A stretch of 6,115 bases of DNA from Acidimicrobiales bacterium (GCA_013003325.1 JABDJU010000145.1:1-6115), one strand, 5' to 3'; shown: positions 1 through 6,115, numbered from the stretch's first letter. Notes: generated by a model not told the origin, from the letters alone. Translations and numbers: made by a program.

Positions 1-606
1 GTCTACTGCCTGGTGACCGATGGGCAAGCCGGGGGTACCGACCACACCATCAGTCGCGAGCGGATGGCCGAGATCCGCCGGGTTGAGCAAACCAAAGCAG
101 CCAAGGTGGTAGGCGTCGAAGAACTGCACTTCCTCGGCTTTCCCGACGGCGCCGTCGAAGTGACGATGGACCTGCGCAGGGAGCTGAGCCGGGTTATCCG
201 AATCGTGAAACCTGATCGGGTCCTAACCCAGAGCCCGGTCCGCCAGTTCGACCGACCCTACGCCAGTCACCCGGATCATCTCGCCACCGGCGAAGCCGCC
301 ATGTGCGCGGTGTATCCCGACAGCCGGAACGAGTTTGCCCACACGTCGCTCCTGGCCGACGACGGCCTCGAACCCCATTCGGTTCCGGAGACGTGGCTGA
401 TGGGTGGACCTGACGCCAATCACTACGTCGACATCACCAACGCCTACGACCGCAAAATCGAAGCGCTGCTGTGCCACGAGAGCCAGATGAGCGATCCCGG
501 CCGTATCCCCGAGCTGATCAGAGCCTGGGGTGAGCGGGTGGCCCTTCAGGGTGGGCTGGCCGACGGTCGCCTGGCCGAGTGCTTCCGGCGGATGAACACC
601 CAGTAG
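1..606 (+). CDS. PIG-L/LmbE family zinc-dependent deacetylase, 3' part (5' end outside window)
   Basis: The frame is open from base 1 and ends at TAG 604-606, giving 201 codons of a gene that begins upstream. Family members remove the N-acetyl group from GlcNAc-type substrates; actinobacterial examples are MshB and Mca of mycothiol metabolism. The visible part starts at the 'TDG' strand (16-24). It continues through an Arg/Glu-rich helix, 'FLGFPDG' near 130-150, 'KPDRVLT' near 208-228 and the SHPDHL block at 265-282. In MshB the His pair of HPDH supplies a catalytic His and the third zinc ligand; here these are the codons at 268 and 277. The C-terminal 'VDIT...K.EALLCHESQM' stretch is also typical. 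The first zinc motif (HPDD) must lie before the window. The substrate cannot be decided: the MshB/Mca or BshB branch or an unrelated sugar deacetylase are all possible. Family confidence is high. Confidence 0.88.
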   Translation, partial: VYCLVTDGQAGGTDHTISRERMAEIRRVEQTKAAKVVGVEELHFLGFPDGAVEVTMDLRRELSRVIRIVKPDRVLTQSPVRQFDRPYASHPDHLATGEAAMCAVYPDSRNEFAHTSLLADDGLEPHSVPETWLMGGPDANHYVDITNAYDRKIEALLCHESQMSDPGRIPELIRAWGERVALQGGLADGRLAECFRRMNTQ

Positions 607-699
607 CGGCAAGGGCACGATTGTGGGGCTGAAAACCTCACTCCACGAGCCGATGGTGAAACTATCAGGATCATCAACGCCCCCAGCACCCGCAGTCGG

Positions 700-1638
700 T
701 TGATCGCAACGACCTTGACCGGAGGCCTTGGCGCGCTCCTGGTGATGCTGGCCGCGACCGGAGCGATGGCCTTCCAGGGTGGGGGCGAATCGGATCTGAG
801 CTTCACCGTCGTCGATGCCATCATCATCGGCCTCGTCGAAGGGATCACCGAATACCTGCCCATCAGTTCGACCGGCCACATCCTCGTCGCCAACGAGCTG
901 CTCGGCTTGAACGAGACCGCCGAGGCCGAACGGCTCATGGATGCCTACGCCATCTGCGTACAGGCCGGCGCCATCCTCGCCGTGCTCGTGATCTACAAAC
1001 AGCGCGTGATCCAAATGGTCGAGGGGATCCTGGGCCGATCCGAAGACGGGCGACGCATTCTCGTGGCGATCATCTCGTCGTTCGTGCCGACCGCAATTCT
1101 CGCCGTCACCCTCTTCGATTTCGTCAAGGAGCGTCTCTTCGGGGTCGGGTACATCTCGATCGCCTGGATAGGTGGCGGACTCGTGATCCTCTACCTCGGC
1201 CGCGGCGCGTTCTTCAACCGCCCGGGGAAAGACCTCAACGAGCTGACCGTCACCAACGCGGTGACGATCGGTCTCATGCAAGCTCTGGCCATCTGGCCTG
1301 GCACGAGTCGAAGTCTGGTCACGATCATCGCCGGGCTCTTCGTGGGCCTTTCCCTCCGAGCGGCGGTCGAGTACAGCTTCCTCTTGGGATTGGTCACCCT
1401 CACGGCAGCAACCGCCTTCGCCGGACTTCAAGACGGTAGTGAACTGATAGCCGCGTTCGGGTGGACCACACCGCTTGTCGGGCTTCTCGTGGCGTTCGTT
1501 TCGGCGGTCGCCGCGGTGCGATGGATGGTTTCGTATCTCAACACCCAAGGCTTCGAGATCTTCGGCTGGTATCGGCTGGCGGTCGGGGTCGCCGGCCTGG
1601 TTTTGGTCGGCGTCGGTGTGCTTCCATTCGGCTCGTAG
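700..1638 (+). CDS. uppP: Undecaprenyl-diphosphate phosphatase UppP (BacA family)
   Basis: Integral membrane enzyme that dephosphorylates undecaprenyl diphosphate, recycling the lipid carrier for peptidoglycan and other envelope polymers; overproduction is linked to bacitracin resistance. Counting from TTG 700 (312 residues), the first active-site block is E47-GITE-YLPISSTGH60 and the second is P200-GTSRS205. Several hydrophobic segments follow, and the C-terminal 'GWYRLAVG' (289-296) fits the family. The usual SRSGAT is SRSLVT here, and the Pro after 'SFLL' is absent. Most homologues have about 270 residues with the first Glu near position 17. This one carries about 30 extra residues: a hydrophobic stretch (2-24) ending in AMA-F, resembling a cleavable signal peptide. 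The start is uncertain. TTG 700 is the only ATG/GTG/TTG codon in frame between the previous stop (604-606) and 742, and no clear ribosome site precedes it. Function is well supported; the exact start is not. Confidence 0.93.
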   Translation: MIATTLTGGLGALLVMLAATGAMAFQGGGESDLSFTVVDAIIIGLVEGITEYLPISSTGHILVANELLGLNETAEAERLMDAYAICVQAGAILAVLVIYKQRVIQMVEGILGRSEDGRRILVAIISSFVPTAILAVTLFDFVKERLFGVGYISIAWIGGGLVILYLGRGAFFNRPGKDLNELTVTNAVTIGLMQALAIWPGTSRSLVTIIAGLFVGLSLRAAVEYSFLLGLVTLTAATAFAGLQDGSELIAAFGWTTPLVGLLVAFVSAVAAVRWMVSYLNTQGFEIFGWYRLAVGVAGLVLVGVGVLPFGS

Positions 1639-1639
1639 C

Positions 1640-1661
1640 ACCTCGTAAACGGGACCGAGGT
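1640..1661 (+). terminator. Possible terminator hairpin after uppP
   Basis: ACCTCG (1640-1645) and CGAGGT (1656-1661) are perfect inverted repeats around a 10-base loop, starting two bases after the uppP stop codon. There is no downstream T-run, so if it stops transcription it would be a weak or T-less terminator. A six-pair stem in GC-rich DNA can also occur by chance. Confidence 0.3.
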
Positions 1662-1674
1662 CACGCCCGCTTGG

Positions 1675-1705
1675 TTGAGGAATAGCGGTTTGCAGCGGCC
1701 ATTCT
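1675..1705 (+). promoter_or_regulatory. Weak promoter-like sequence before menJ
   Basis: TTGAGG (1675-1680) resembles a -35 hexamer, and CATTCT (1700-1705) resembles a -10 hexamer with a 19-base spacer, slightly long. The -10-like element would place transcription initiation at or very near the ATG at 1713. That fits the absence of a properly spaced Shine-Dalgarno sequence and a leaderless mRNA, common in actinobacteria. The match is loose and rests on position as much as on sequence. Confidence 0.2.
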
Positions 1706-1712
1706 TGTAGGT

Positions 1713-2930
1713 ATGAGCCACTCCGACATGATCGTCATAGGCGCCGGTCCGGCCGGCGCGGCGGCCGCCACCCGGGCCGCTCGTGGTGGCGCCACCGTTC
1801 GAGTTTTCGACAAGGCTCCCTACGGTCGTGACAAAGTGTGCGGCGACGGACTCACCCCTCGTGCCGTCGCCGCTCTCAACGAACTCGACATCGACATGGC
1901 CGACGCCCATCGGATCGCCGGCTTGCGGATGATCGCCAACAAAACGGTGCGGGAGCTGCCGTGGCCATCGGGCACCAAGTTCCCCAACCACGGTGCCGTC
2001 TGGCCCCGACGGCGGCTCGACGCGGCGCTGATCGATGCCGCCGCTGACGCCGGCGCCGACGTGGTCTGGGAGACCGAGGCGCTACCCGAAATCGAGAATG
2101 GTCGGGTCGTGGGCGTCAAGGCCGGCGGCGAGAAGCACACTGCGGATCTCGTGGTGGCGGCGACGGGTGCACCCGGTGCGGTAGCGCGGATGCTGGGCGC
2201 CGAGCGGGTGGCCGACGAGCCCTTCGGGCTGGCCATCCGCACCTACGCCGAGTCGCCCCGCCATGACTCTGAACACCTGGAGGCATGCCTCACGTTGCGA
2301 GACGAGAACGGCATATCCGTGCCCGGCTACGGATGGATGTTTCCGGCCGGCGACGGAACGGTGAACATCGGGGTAGGAGCGCTCAGCACCATGAAAGGGT
2401 TCAAGAAGCTCAACCTCAACAACCTGTTGGCCAGCTACCGCGAGCTGGTTCAAGACGAGTGGCAACTCGGCCCCAACCTCGAACGGCCCCGGGCATGGCG
2501 GCTACCCATGAGCGCCCAGCAGCGGCATGGCGATGGCTGGGTCGCGATCGGCGACGCCGCCGGTCTGGTCAATCCGATGAACGGCGAGGGGATCGACTAC
2601 GGACTCGAGTCGGGCATGCTCGCCGCCGACCTGTTTCTCGCCGATCCAGCCACGGCCCCGGAGATCTACGACCGGGAGGTGGGCGAGCGGTTCGACGCCT
2701 TCCTGCGCACCGGTCGTCGCTTTTCGTTCCTGATCGGGCATCCCTTCGTTCTGCGGAGCGGGTTGCGGCTGGCAGTCGGGACCCAGGCGATCGCCAACAT
2801 CACCTTGCAGGTGATGGGCAACCTCGTCGACTCCGAGACCCCCGGGATGTCGGGGCTTGTCTTTCGTACCACCGATCGCGTGCTCGCCGCGGCCGATCCG
2901 ATCTTGCGGCGGACTCGCGCCGCGGCCTAG
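1713..2930 (+). CDS. menJ: Geranylgeranyl reductase family flavoprotein, probable menaquinone reductase MenJ
   Basis: FAD-dependent oxidoreductase of 405 residues. MenJ (Rv0561c) of Mycobacterium tuberculosis saturates the second isoprene unit of the menaquinone side chain at the membrane. The Rossmann dinucleotide motif is G10-AGPAG15, followed by the family signature K41-VCGDGLTPR50. The central block G205-YGWMFPAGDGTVNIGVGALST226 and the FAD-binding block G280-DAAGLVNPMNGEGIDYG297 closely match the MenJ sequence as I recall it, as does the C-terminal 'VMGNLV' stretch. Length (405 against about 408) and domain order agree. The ATG at 1713 gives an N-terminus like that of MenJ; the next ATG (1728) would start almost on the first beta strand. 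No ribosome site is convincing. The related archaeal-lipid and chlorophyll geranylgeranyl reductases are less likely because the conserved blocks follow the actinobacterial type. No other men genes are visible. Confidence 0.85.
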   Translation: MSHSDMIVIGAGPAGAAAATRAARGGATVRVFDKAPYGRDKVCGDGLTPRAVAALNELDIDMADAHRIAGLRMIANKTVRELPWPSGTKFPNHGAVWPRRRLDAALIDAAADAGADVVWETEALPEIENGRVVGVKAGGEKHTADLVVAATGAPGAVARMLGAERVADEPFGLAIRTYAESPRHDSEHLEACLTLRDENGISVPGYGWMFPAGDGTVNIGVGALSTMKGFKKLNLNNLLASYRELVQDEWQLGPNLERPRAWRLPMSAQQRHGDGWVAIGDAAGLVNPMNGEGIDYGLESGMLAADLFLADPATAPEIYDREVGERFDAFLRTGRRFSFLIGHPFVLRSGLRLAVGTQAIANITLQVMGNLVDSETPGMSGLVFRTTDRVLAAADPILRRTRAAA

Positions 2931-2976
2931 CCCTGCTCGAACGCGCCGAGTGTCGCCGGTCGGTTCTTGCGCCTGT

Positions 2977-2999
2977 CGACGCCCGACCAACGCGTCGGG
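2977..2999 (+). other. Two mutually exclusive small hairpins in the menJ-dipeptidase gap
   Basis: CGACGC (2977-2982) can pair with GCGTCG (2992-2997), or CCCGAC (2982-2987) can pair with GTCGGG (2994-2999). The 3' arms overlap, so only one can form at a time. They lie about 50 bases after the menJ stop. A T-poor stretch follows, so an intrinsic terminator is not clear; RNA end protection or chance are alternatives. Confidence 0.3.
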
Positions 3000-3053
3000 G
3001 GTTGCTGTGGTTCCACACGCTTCGTTGCCGTAACCGCCTCGCCCGCAGTCGAA

Positions 3054-3083
3054 GAGGGAAACCGGATAACCGGGTTTCGTCTC
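3054..3083 (+). terminator. Hairpin upstream of the dipeptidase operon, possible terminator
   Basis: AAACCGG (3059-3065) pairs with CCGGGTTT (3070-3077) across the tetraloop ATAA, with one bulged G. The stem extends by G3058-C3078 and, after a small internal loop, by GAG (3054-3056) with CTC (3081-3083). It contains the only A/T-rich inverted repeat in the gap. It could end menJ transcription about 125 bases after its stop, or sit in the leader of the next operon if transcription starts further upstream. There is no long U-tract. Confidence 0.35.
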
Positions 3084-3117
3084 ATCGGGGCCACACCGTA
3101 GCGGGTCTCGGCCGAAC

Positions 3118-3148
3118 TTCGACCAATCGGACCCGGTTGACGTACTGT
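3118..3148 (+). promoter_or_regulatory. Promoter-like sequence before the dipeptidase operon
   Basis: TACTGT (3143-3148) fits the actinobacterial -10 pattern TAnnnT and lies 11 bases before the ATG at 3160. TTCGAC (3118-3123) could be a poor -35 at a long 19-base spacing. A TTGACG abuts the -10-like element directly, so it cannot be its -35. GGGG at 3150-3153 would be the only Shine-Dalgarno-like sequence, six bases from the ATG. The 229-base gap behind menJ supports a promoter somewhere here; the exact elements are uncertain. Confidence 0.22.
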
Positions 3149-3159
3149 CGGGGTCAGCG

Positions 3160-4140
3160 ATGAGCCAGGTTCGGATCGATGGGCTCCAGTACAGCAACTG
3201 GAGCGAGACAGTCTTCAACGAGATGCGCCAGGGCGGTGTCGACGCCGTACACGTCACCATCGCCTATCACGAGTTGTTCCGGGAGATGGTGCTCAACATC
3301 GAGGAATGGAACCGCCGCTTCGAACGCTTTGCCGATCGCATCTTCCTCGGTCGATCGGGCGACGACGTCCGCCGGGCTCAGCGGGAGGGACGCACCGCGA
3401 TCTTCCTCGGCTTCCAGAATCCCTCACCGATCGAGGACGACGTCGGCCTGGTCGAGGTGGTACACACGCTCGGCGTTCGCTTCATGCAGCTCAGCTACAA
3501 CAATCAATCGCTGCTGGCCACCGGCTGCTATGAGGACGATGACCCCGGCATCACTCGGTTCGGTCGGCAGGCCATCGCCGAGATGAACAGGGTCGGTCTC
3601 GTCGTCGACATGAGCCACAGCGCCGAACGCAGCACGCTCGAAGCGATCGAAATCTCCGATCGTCCGATCGCGATCACCCACGCCAATCCCCACTGGTGGC
3701 ATCCGGCCCGGCGCAACAAGTCCGACCGGGTGTTGCGATCGCTCACCGAGTCGGGCGGGATGCTGGGATTTTCGTTGTACCCCCATCATCTGGCAGAAGG
3801 ATCCGACTGCACGCTGGAGAGCTTCAGCCAGATGGTGGCCGAATCCGCCGACCGCTACGGAGCCGAACACCTCGGGATCGGCAGCGATCTGTGTCAGAAC
3901 CAGCCCGACAGAGTGGTCGAATGGATGCGCAACGGACGGTGGACCAAGGTGACGGACTACGGCGAGGGTTCGGCCGACGCAGCCGGGTTCCCGAACCAGC
4001 CCGCCTGGTTCGAGTCCAACCTGCACTTCGACGCCATCGCTGAGGGGCTGTCGACGGTCGGGTTCTCCGAAGCCGAAATTGGCGGGCTGATGGGTGACAA
4101 CTGGCTGCAGTTCTTTGATCGCTCGTTCGGTCCGATGTGA
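3160..4140 (+). CDS. Divergent M19 (membrane/renal dipeptidase) family protein
   Basis: A 326-residue TIM-barrel metallohydrolase of the M19 dipeptidase family. No signal peptide is seen, so it is probably cytoplasmic despite the family name. H153 (in DMSHS) and H174 (in ITHANPH) are 21 residues apart, exactly as H198 and H219 of human dipeptidase. R185-N186 and D243 (in GIGSDL) match the substrate-binding Arg and catalytic Asp. The N-terminal HxD metal ligands are missing: the site reads D7-GLQYSNW14. The expected bridging Glu is Q86 in 'LGFQNP'. From memory, PA5396 of the Pseudomonas dimethylglycine region shares these replacements and the blocks 'GCYE', 'EMNRVG' and 'RNKSD', so this is a distinct subfamily and not a decayed gene. 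Its substrate may not be a dipeptide. It starts an operon: its stop overlaps the next gene. Family assignment is firm; activity is unknown. Confidence 0.85.
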   Translation: MSQVRIDGLQYSNWSETVFNEMRQGGVDAVHVTIAYHELFREMVLNIEEWNRRFERFADRIFLGRSGDDVRRAQREGRTAIFLGFQNPSPIEDDVGLVEVVHTLGVRFMQLSYNNQSLLATGCYEDDDPGITRFGRQAIAEMNRVGLVVDMSHSAERSTLEAIEISDRPIAITHANPHWWHPARRNKSDRVLRSLTESGGMLGFSLYPHHLAEGSDCTLESFSQMVAESADRYGAEHLGIGSDLCQNQPDRVVEWMRNGRWTKVTDYGEGSADAAGFPNQPAWFESNLHFDAIAEGLSTVGFSEAEIGGLMGDNWLQFFDRSFGPM

Positions 4141-5849
4141 TGAGCGCTCTACAACAACAGGACGATGGGGTCTGCGGAGCCGGCCATTTGTTTCCCCAGA
4201 CCGCATTACGCGATCCAGCCGAGGTGATGCGGCTCGATCGCATGGGGAGCTTCTTTCCCAGTCGCTTGAGCTTCATGCGGGCCTTGATCCGGGATCTGGC
4301 CGATGCCGGCGCCACGTGCAACCGGACCGTTTTCGAGCTCGATCAGCACGGATTCGGCCGAGCGGTCTACGCCGTCGACATCGGCGACCGCACCTACAGC
4401 CTGTGTGCCTTCGCCACACCGCTCGACCCGACCGAGCGCACCGATCGGGTGATAGCGGAGGCGTGGGACTCGAGCTTCGTGCTGTTCGACGGCGTCCCGA
4501 CCGCCTCAGATCTCGATCGGCTGCACGCATCGGCCCCTCGTCAGGAAGCGGCCCGCTACAACTCGCACGACCTGGTGCTGAGCAGGGCCAACCGGTCGGT
4601 TCGGCTGTTCGAACACGTCGTGGACCGGCTGGCCTCCGGGCAACAACCCGACGGGGGTTTGATCGGGAAGATCGGCTACCTGATGCGAACCACGGCGGTG
4701 TACGGGAACGGGAAGTTCGGCATCGCCGATCGAGACCTCATCCAGGATCGGCCGGTGCTCGGCGGCGCATTCCGGGCCGAGATGCTCGCGGTGTGGCTGA
4801 TCAGAACGTTTACCCATGATCTGGTCGATCACATGGCCTACCAGCGGTCGCCATCGAGCGCGGTCGGTCTGGACCGTCGGCTGAAGCGGCATCTCGGTAT
4901 CGGCAACGCAACCGGACTCGGCATGGCACCGTTCCTCGTTAGCCATCCCGAACTGCTGAACAACTGGATGCTGGCCCGAGAGACAGCGTTGGCCCGGGTG
5001 CGGGCCATCCGGGTGGCTGAGCCCGGCGACGTCGAGCGATTCCGATCCCTGCTCGATCGGGCCGCGTTGCACCTGAACCAGTGGAACGTCGATCAGGAGC
5101 GACAGCAGAGCCGCATCGTCACCCTCCGCAATGAGCTCGAGGAGGTGAAGGAACTCACCTCGGGCGGTTTCCTCGCCTCCGGCGAACCGTGGGATCGCTT
5201 GATGGCGGTGGCCGACCGATGGTCGTTGGAGGGTGTCGAGCTGCTCGTATCGACCTTGATCGAAACCTACCCGACCCTCGTCGACGGGTTGGCCGACTGC
5301 ATGACCGCCACCGAACACCGCCGGGTCGACGCCGGCATGACCGTCGACGCCCTCGCATCGCTGATCGCGAAGCAATGGTCGTGGGCAACCGAGCTGGACT
5401 ACGAGGATCCGGCCAACTGCCGTCGGTTCTGGTACACCTCGGAGGACAAGTTGGAGCCCCGCATCGGCGATCGTTTCAGCGAGGCCGGAGCCGAACGGGA
5501 ACGTCCTCTCGACGTGGCTCGGCGGGTAGCGGTGTTGGCTGCTGACCTCGACGACCACGATCCACACTCGAAGGTGGCGGAGGTCTTGCTCGAACGCCCC
5601 GAACACAGATACGCGGTGCAGCGGGTCCAGACGTTGCAGCGGTATCCATATTCGGAGATCAGAGACAATCTCATCGGTGAAGACTGCTTGCCGATCGACA
5701 TGCTGCGCTGCAAGCTCTCGTTCTTTGGTGCCTCGAAGTTCGATCCCAAATCCGATCTTTGGACCCGTGTCACCCTTTTTCAGGGAGCGCCGCTGACAGA
5801 CGAGCTCACCGCTCCCGACGTTGACGATTGGTGGCTGCCGGCTCTGTGA
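4140..5849 (+). CDS. Conserved-looking hypothetical protein, 569 residues, middle gene of operon
   Basis: I do not recognise a characterised family. The start is ATG 4140, whose A is the last base of the dipeptidase stop (TGATG). GTG 4137 is an equally possible start with a four-base overlap, one residue longer. Either implies translational coupling. No signal peptide or convincing membrane span is visible, so it is probably cytoplasmic. Motif-like, likely conserved stretches, counted from ATG 4140, are Y188-GNGKFG194 in 'MRTTAVYGNGKFGIADRD', the Gly-rich L252-GIGNATGLGMAPFLV267, and a C-terminal region (502-556) with 'YPYSEIRDNLIGEDCLP' and 'KLSFFGASKFDPKSDLW'. Residues 311-339 are rich in Gln, Glu and Arg and could form an amphipathic or coiled-coil helix. 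No nucleotide-binding P-loop or standard metal motif stands out. The context suggests work on the same pathway as the dipeptidase and DUF3726-like neighbours. The reading frame is very well supported; the function is unknown. Confidence 0.9.
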   Translation: MSALQQQDDGVCGAGHLFPQTALRDPAEVMRLDRMGSFFPSRLSFMRALIRDLADAGATCNRTVFELDQHGFGRAVYAVDIGDRTYSLCAFATPLDPTERTDRVIAEAWDSSFVLFDGVPTASDLDRLHASAPRQEAARYNSHDLVLSRANRSVRLFEHVVDRLASGQQPDGGLIGKIGYLMRTTAVYGNGKFGIADRDLIQDRPVLGGAFRAEMLAVWLIRTFTHDLVDHMAYQRSPSSAVGLDRRLKRHLGIGNATGLGMAPFLVSHPELLNNWMLARETALARVRAIRVAEPGDVERFRSLLDRAALHLNQWNVDQERQQSRIVTLRNELEEVKELTSGGFLASGEPWDRLMAVADRWSLEGVELLVSTLIETYPTLVDGLADCMTATEHRRVDAGMTVDALASLIAKQWSWATELDYEDPANCRRFWYTSEDKLEPRIGDRFSEAGAERERPLDVARRVAVLAADLDDHDPHSKVAEVLLERPEHRYAVQRVQTLQRYPYSEIRDNLIGEDCLPIDMLRCKLSFFGASKFDPKSDLWTRVTLFQGAPLTDELTAPDVDDWWLPAL

Positions 5850-6115
5850 TCGAACTCTCACTCAACGAAATCGAAACGACCGTGACCAAGGCGGCGATCG
5901 GTTGCGGCATCGACATTGGTCGGGCGGCGGCTATCGGAACCGCCGCCCGCTGGCTTTGCGCACGCGGCATCGACGGGATCTCTGAAGCCGCAGCGCTCCT
6001 CGCGGGATGCGGTCAGGCGCCGGGGTCTGACCCCGTTGGAATTGGAGCGATCGATGTCGCCGTCGCAACCGATCGACCCGTCGTCGTTCCTCACACCGAT
6101 TCCCCACAACTGCTC
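5846..6115 (+). CDS. DUF3726-like protein, 5' part (runs off the window)
   Basis: An open frame of exactly 90 codons begins at GTG 5846 and is uninterrupted to the end of the window. The GTGA overlap with the previous stop (5847-5849) makes this start natural and ties the gene to the operon. The N-terminus 'LSLNEIE' (4-10), 'KAA.GCGIDIG' (15-25) and 'AARWLCARGIDG' (33-44) resembles, from memory, the pattern of DUF3726 proteins (LSLNE, KAARGAG, WGLAEE, ARWLAARG). One deviation is the lack of the usual acidic pair after the GxG stretch, replaced by R26-AAA. The function of the family is not known to me. The rest of the protein lies beyond base 6115. The reading frame is convincing; the family name is a recognition call that a profile search should confirm. 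Confidence 0.7.
   Translation, partial: MIELSLNEIETTVTKAAIGCGIDIGRAAAIGTAARWLCARGIDGISEAAALLAGCGQAPGSDPVGIGAIDVAVATDRPVVVPHTDSPQLL

Noticed and set aside
653..703. A 16-codon frame (ATG 653 to TGA 701-703) as a leader peptide gene for uppP
   Set aside because: It has no ribosome site, no regulatory residue pattern and Pro/Ser-rich content. It is kept only as part of the UppP start problem.
223..1641. A 472-codon open frame on the - strand across the deacetylase end and uppP
   Set aside because: It lies antisense to two clear family matches. Its translation is rich in Asp, Glu, Gly and Arg with no recognisable domain, as expected of the antisense of GC-biased coding sequence.
2285..3163. A 292-codon + strand frame overlapping menJ and covering the following gap
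   Set aside because: It is mostly inside menJ in another frame and very Arg-rich. Its only unique part (2931-3159) shows no domain, so the gap is treated as noncoding.
3645..3675. Four GATC sites within 31 bases
   Set aside because: GATC is frequent throughout this sequence because of Ile, Asp and Arg codon combinations. The cluster lies inside the conserved M19 coding region, so a replication or methylation signal is not supported.
3424..4206. A 260-codon - strand frame opposite the dipeptidase
   Set aside because: The + strand carries the M19 core motifs; the reverse frame is a codon-bias shadow.
4506..5861. A 451-codon open frame on the - strand opposite the 569-residue protein
   Set aside because: The + strand frame has overlapping coupled neighbours on both sides and motif-like conserved segments. 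The antisense translation has low-complexity composition and no motif.

Overview
The window is GC-rich, densely coded, and carries every supportable gene on the + strand. It suggests a high-GC actinobacterium, perhaps an acidimicrobial lineage. The strongest evidence is a close match, recalled from memory, to the mycobacterial menaquinone reductase MenJ, alongside a PIG-L/LmbE deacetylase, frequent GTG/TTG start candidates and weak Shine-Dalgarno sequences. The lineage is an inference, not a measurement.

Left part (1-2930), three ordinary actinobacterial genes. The 3' end of a zinc-dependent LmbE/PIG-L deacetylase (1-606) is followed by uppP, an undecaprenyl-diphosphate phosphatase (700-1638). 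UppP has an extra signal-like N-terminus and an unresolved start. A short gap with a small hairpin leads to a menJ-like geranylgeranyl reductase family flavoprotein (1713-2930). UppP and MenJ both act on membrane isoprenoids (the carrier lipid for cell wall synthesis, and menaquinone side-chain saturation), but nothing shows that they form one operon.

The gap 2931-3159 (229 bases) holds no convincing gene. It contains hairpins that could end menJ transcription and a weak promoter-like sequence.

Right part (3160-6115), a tightly overlapping three-gene operon that runs off the window. It encodes a divergent M19 'membrane dipeptidase' (3160-4140), a 569-residue protein I cannot assign to a family (4140-5849), and the start of a protein resembling DUF3726 (5846-6115). 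The dipeptidase keeps the two histidines of the M19 core. It lacks the N-terminal HxD metal ligands and has Gln where the bridging Glu is expected, as I recall for the Pseudomonas PA5396-type proteins of the dimethylglycine catabolism region. The coupled gene order and the lack of known function for two members make this operon the best candidate for an undescribed system, probably small-molecule catabolism. No RNA gene, CRISPR array, insertion sequence or origin was seen.
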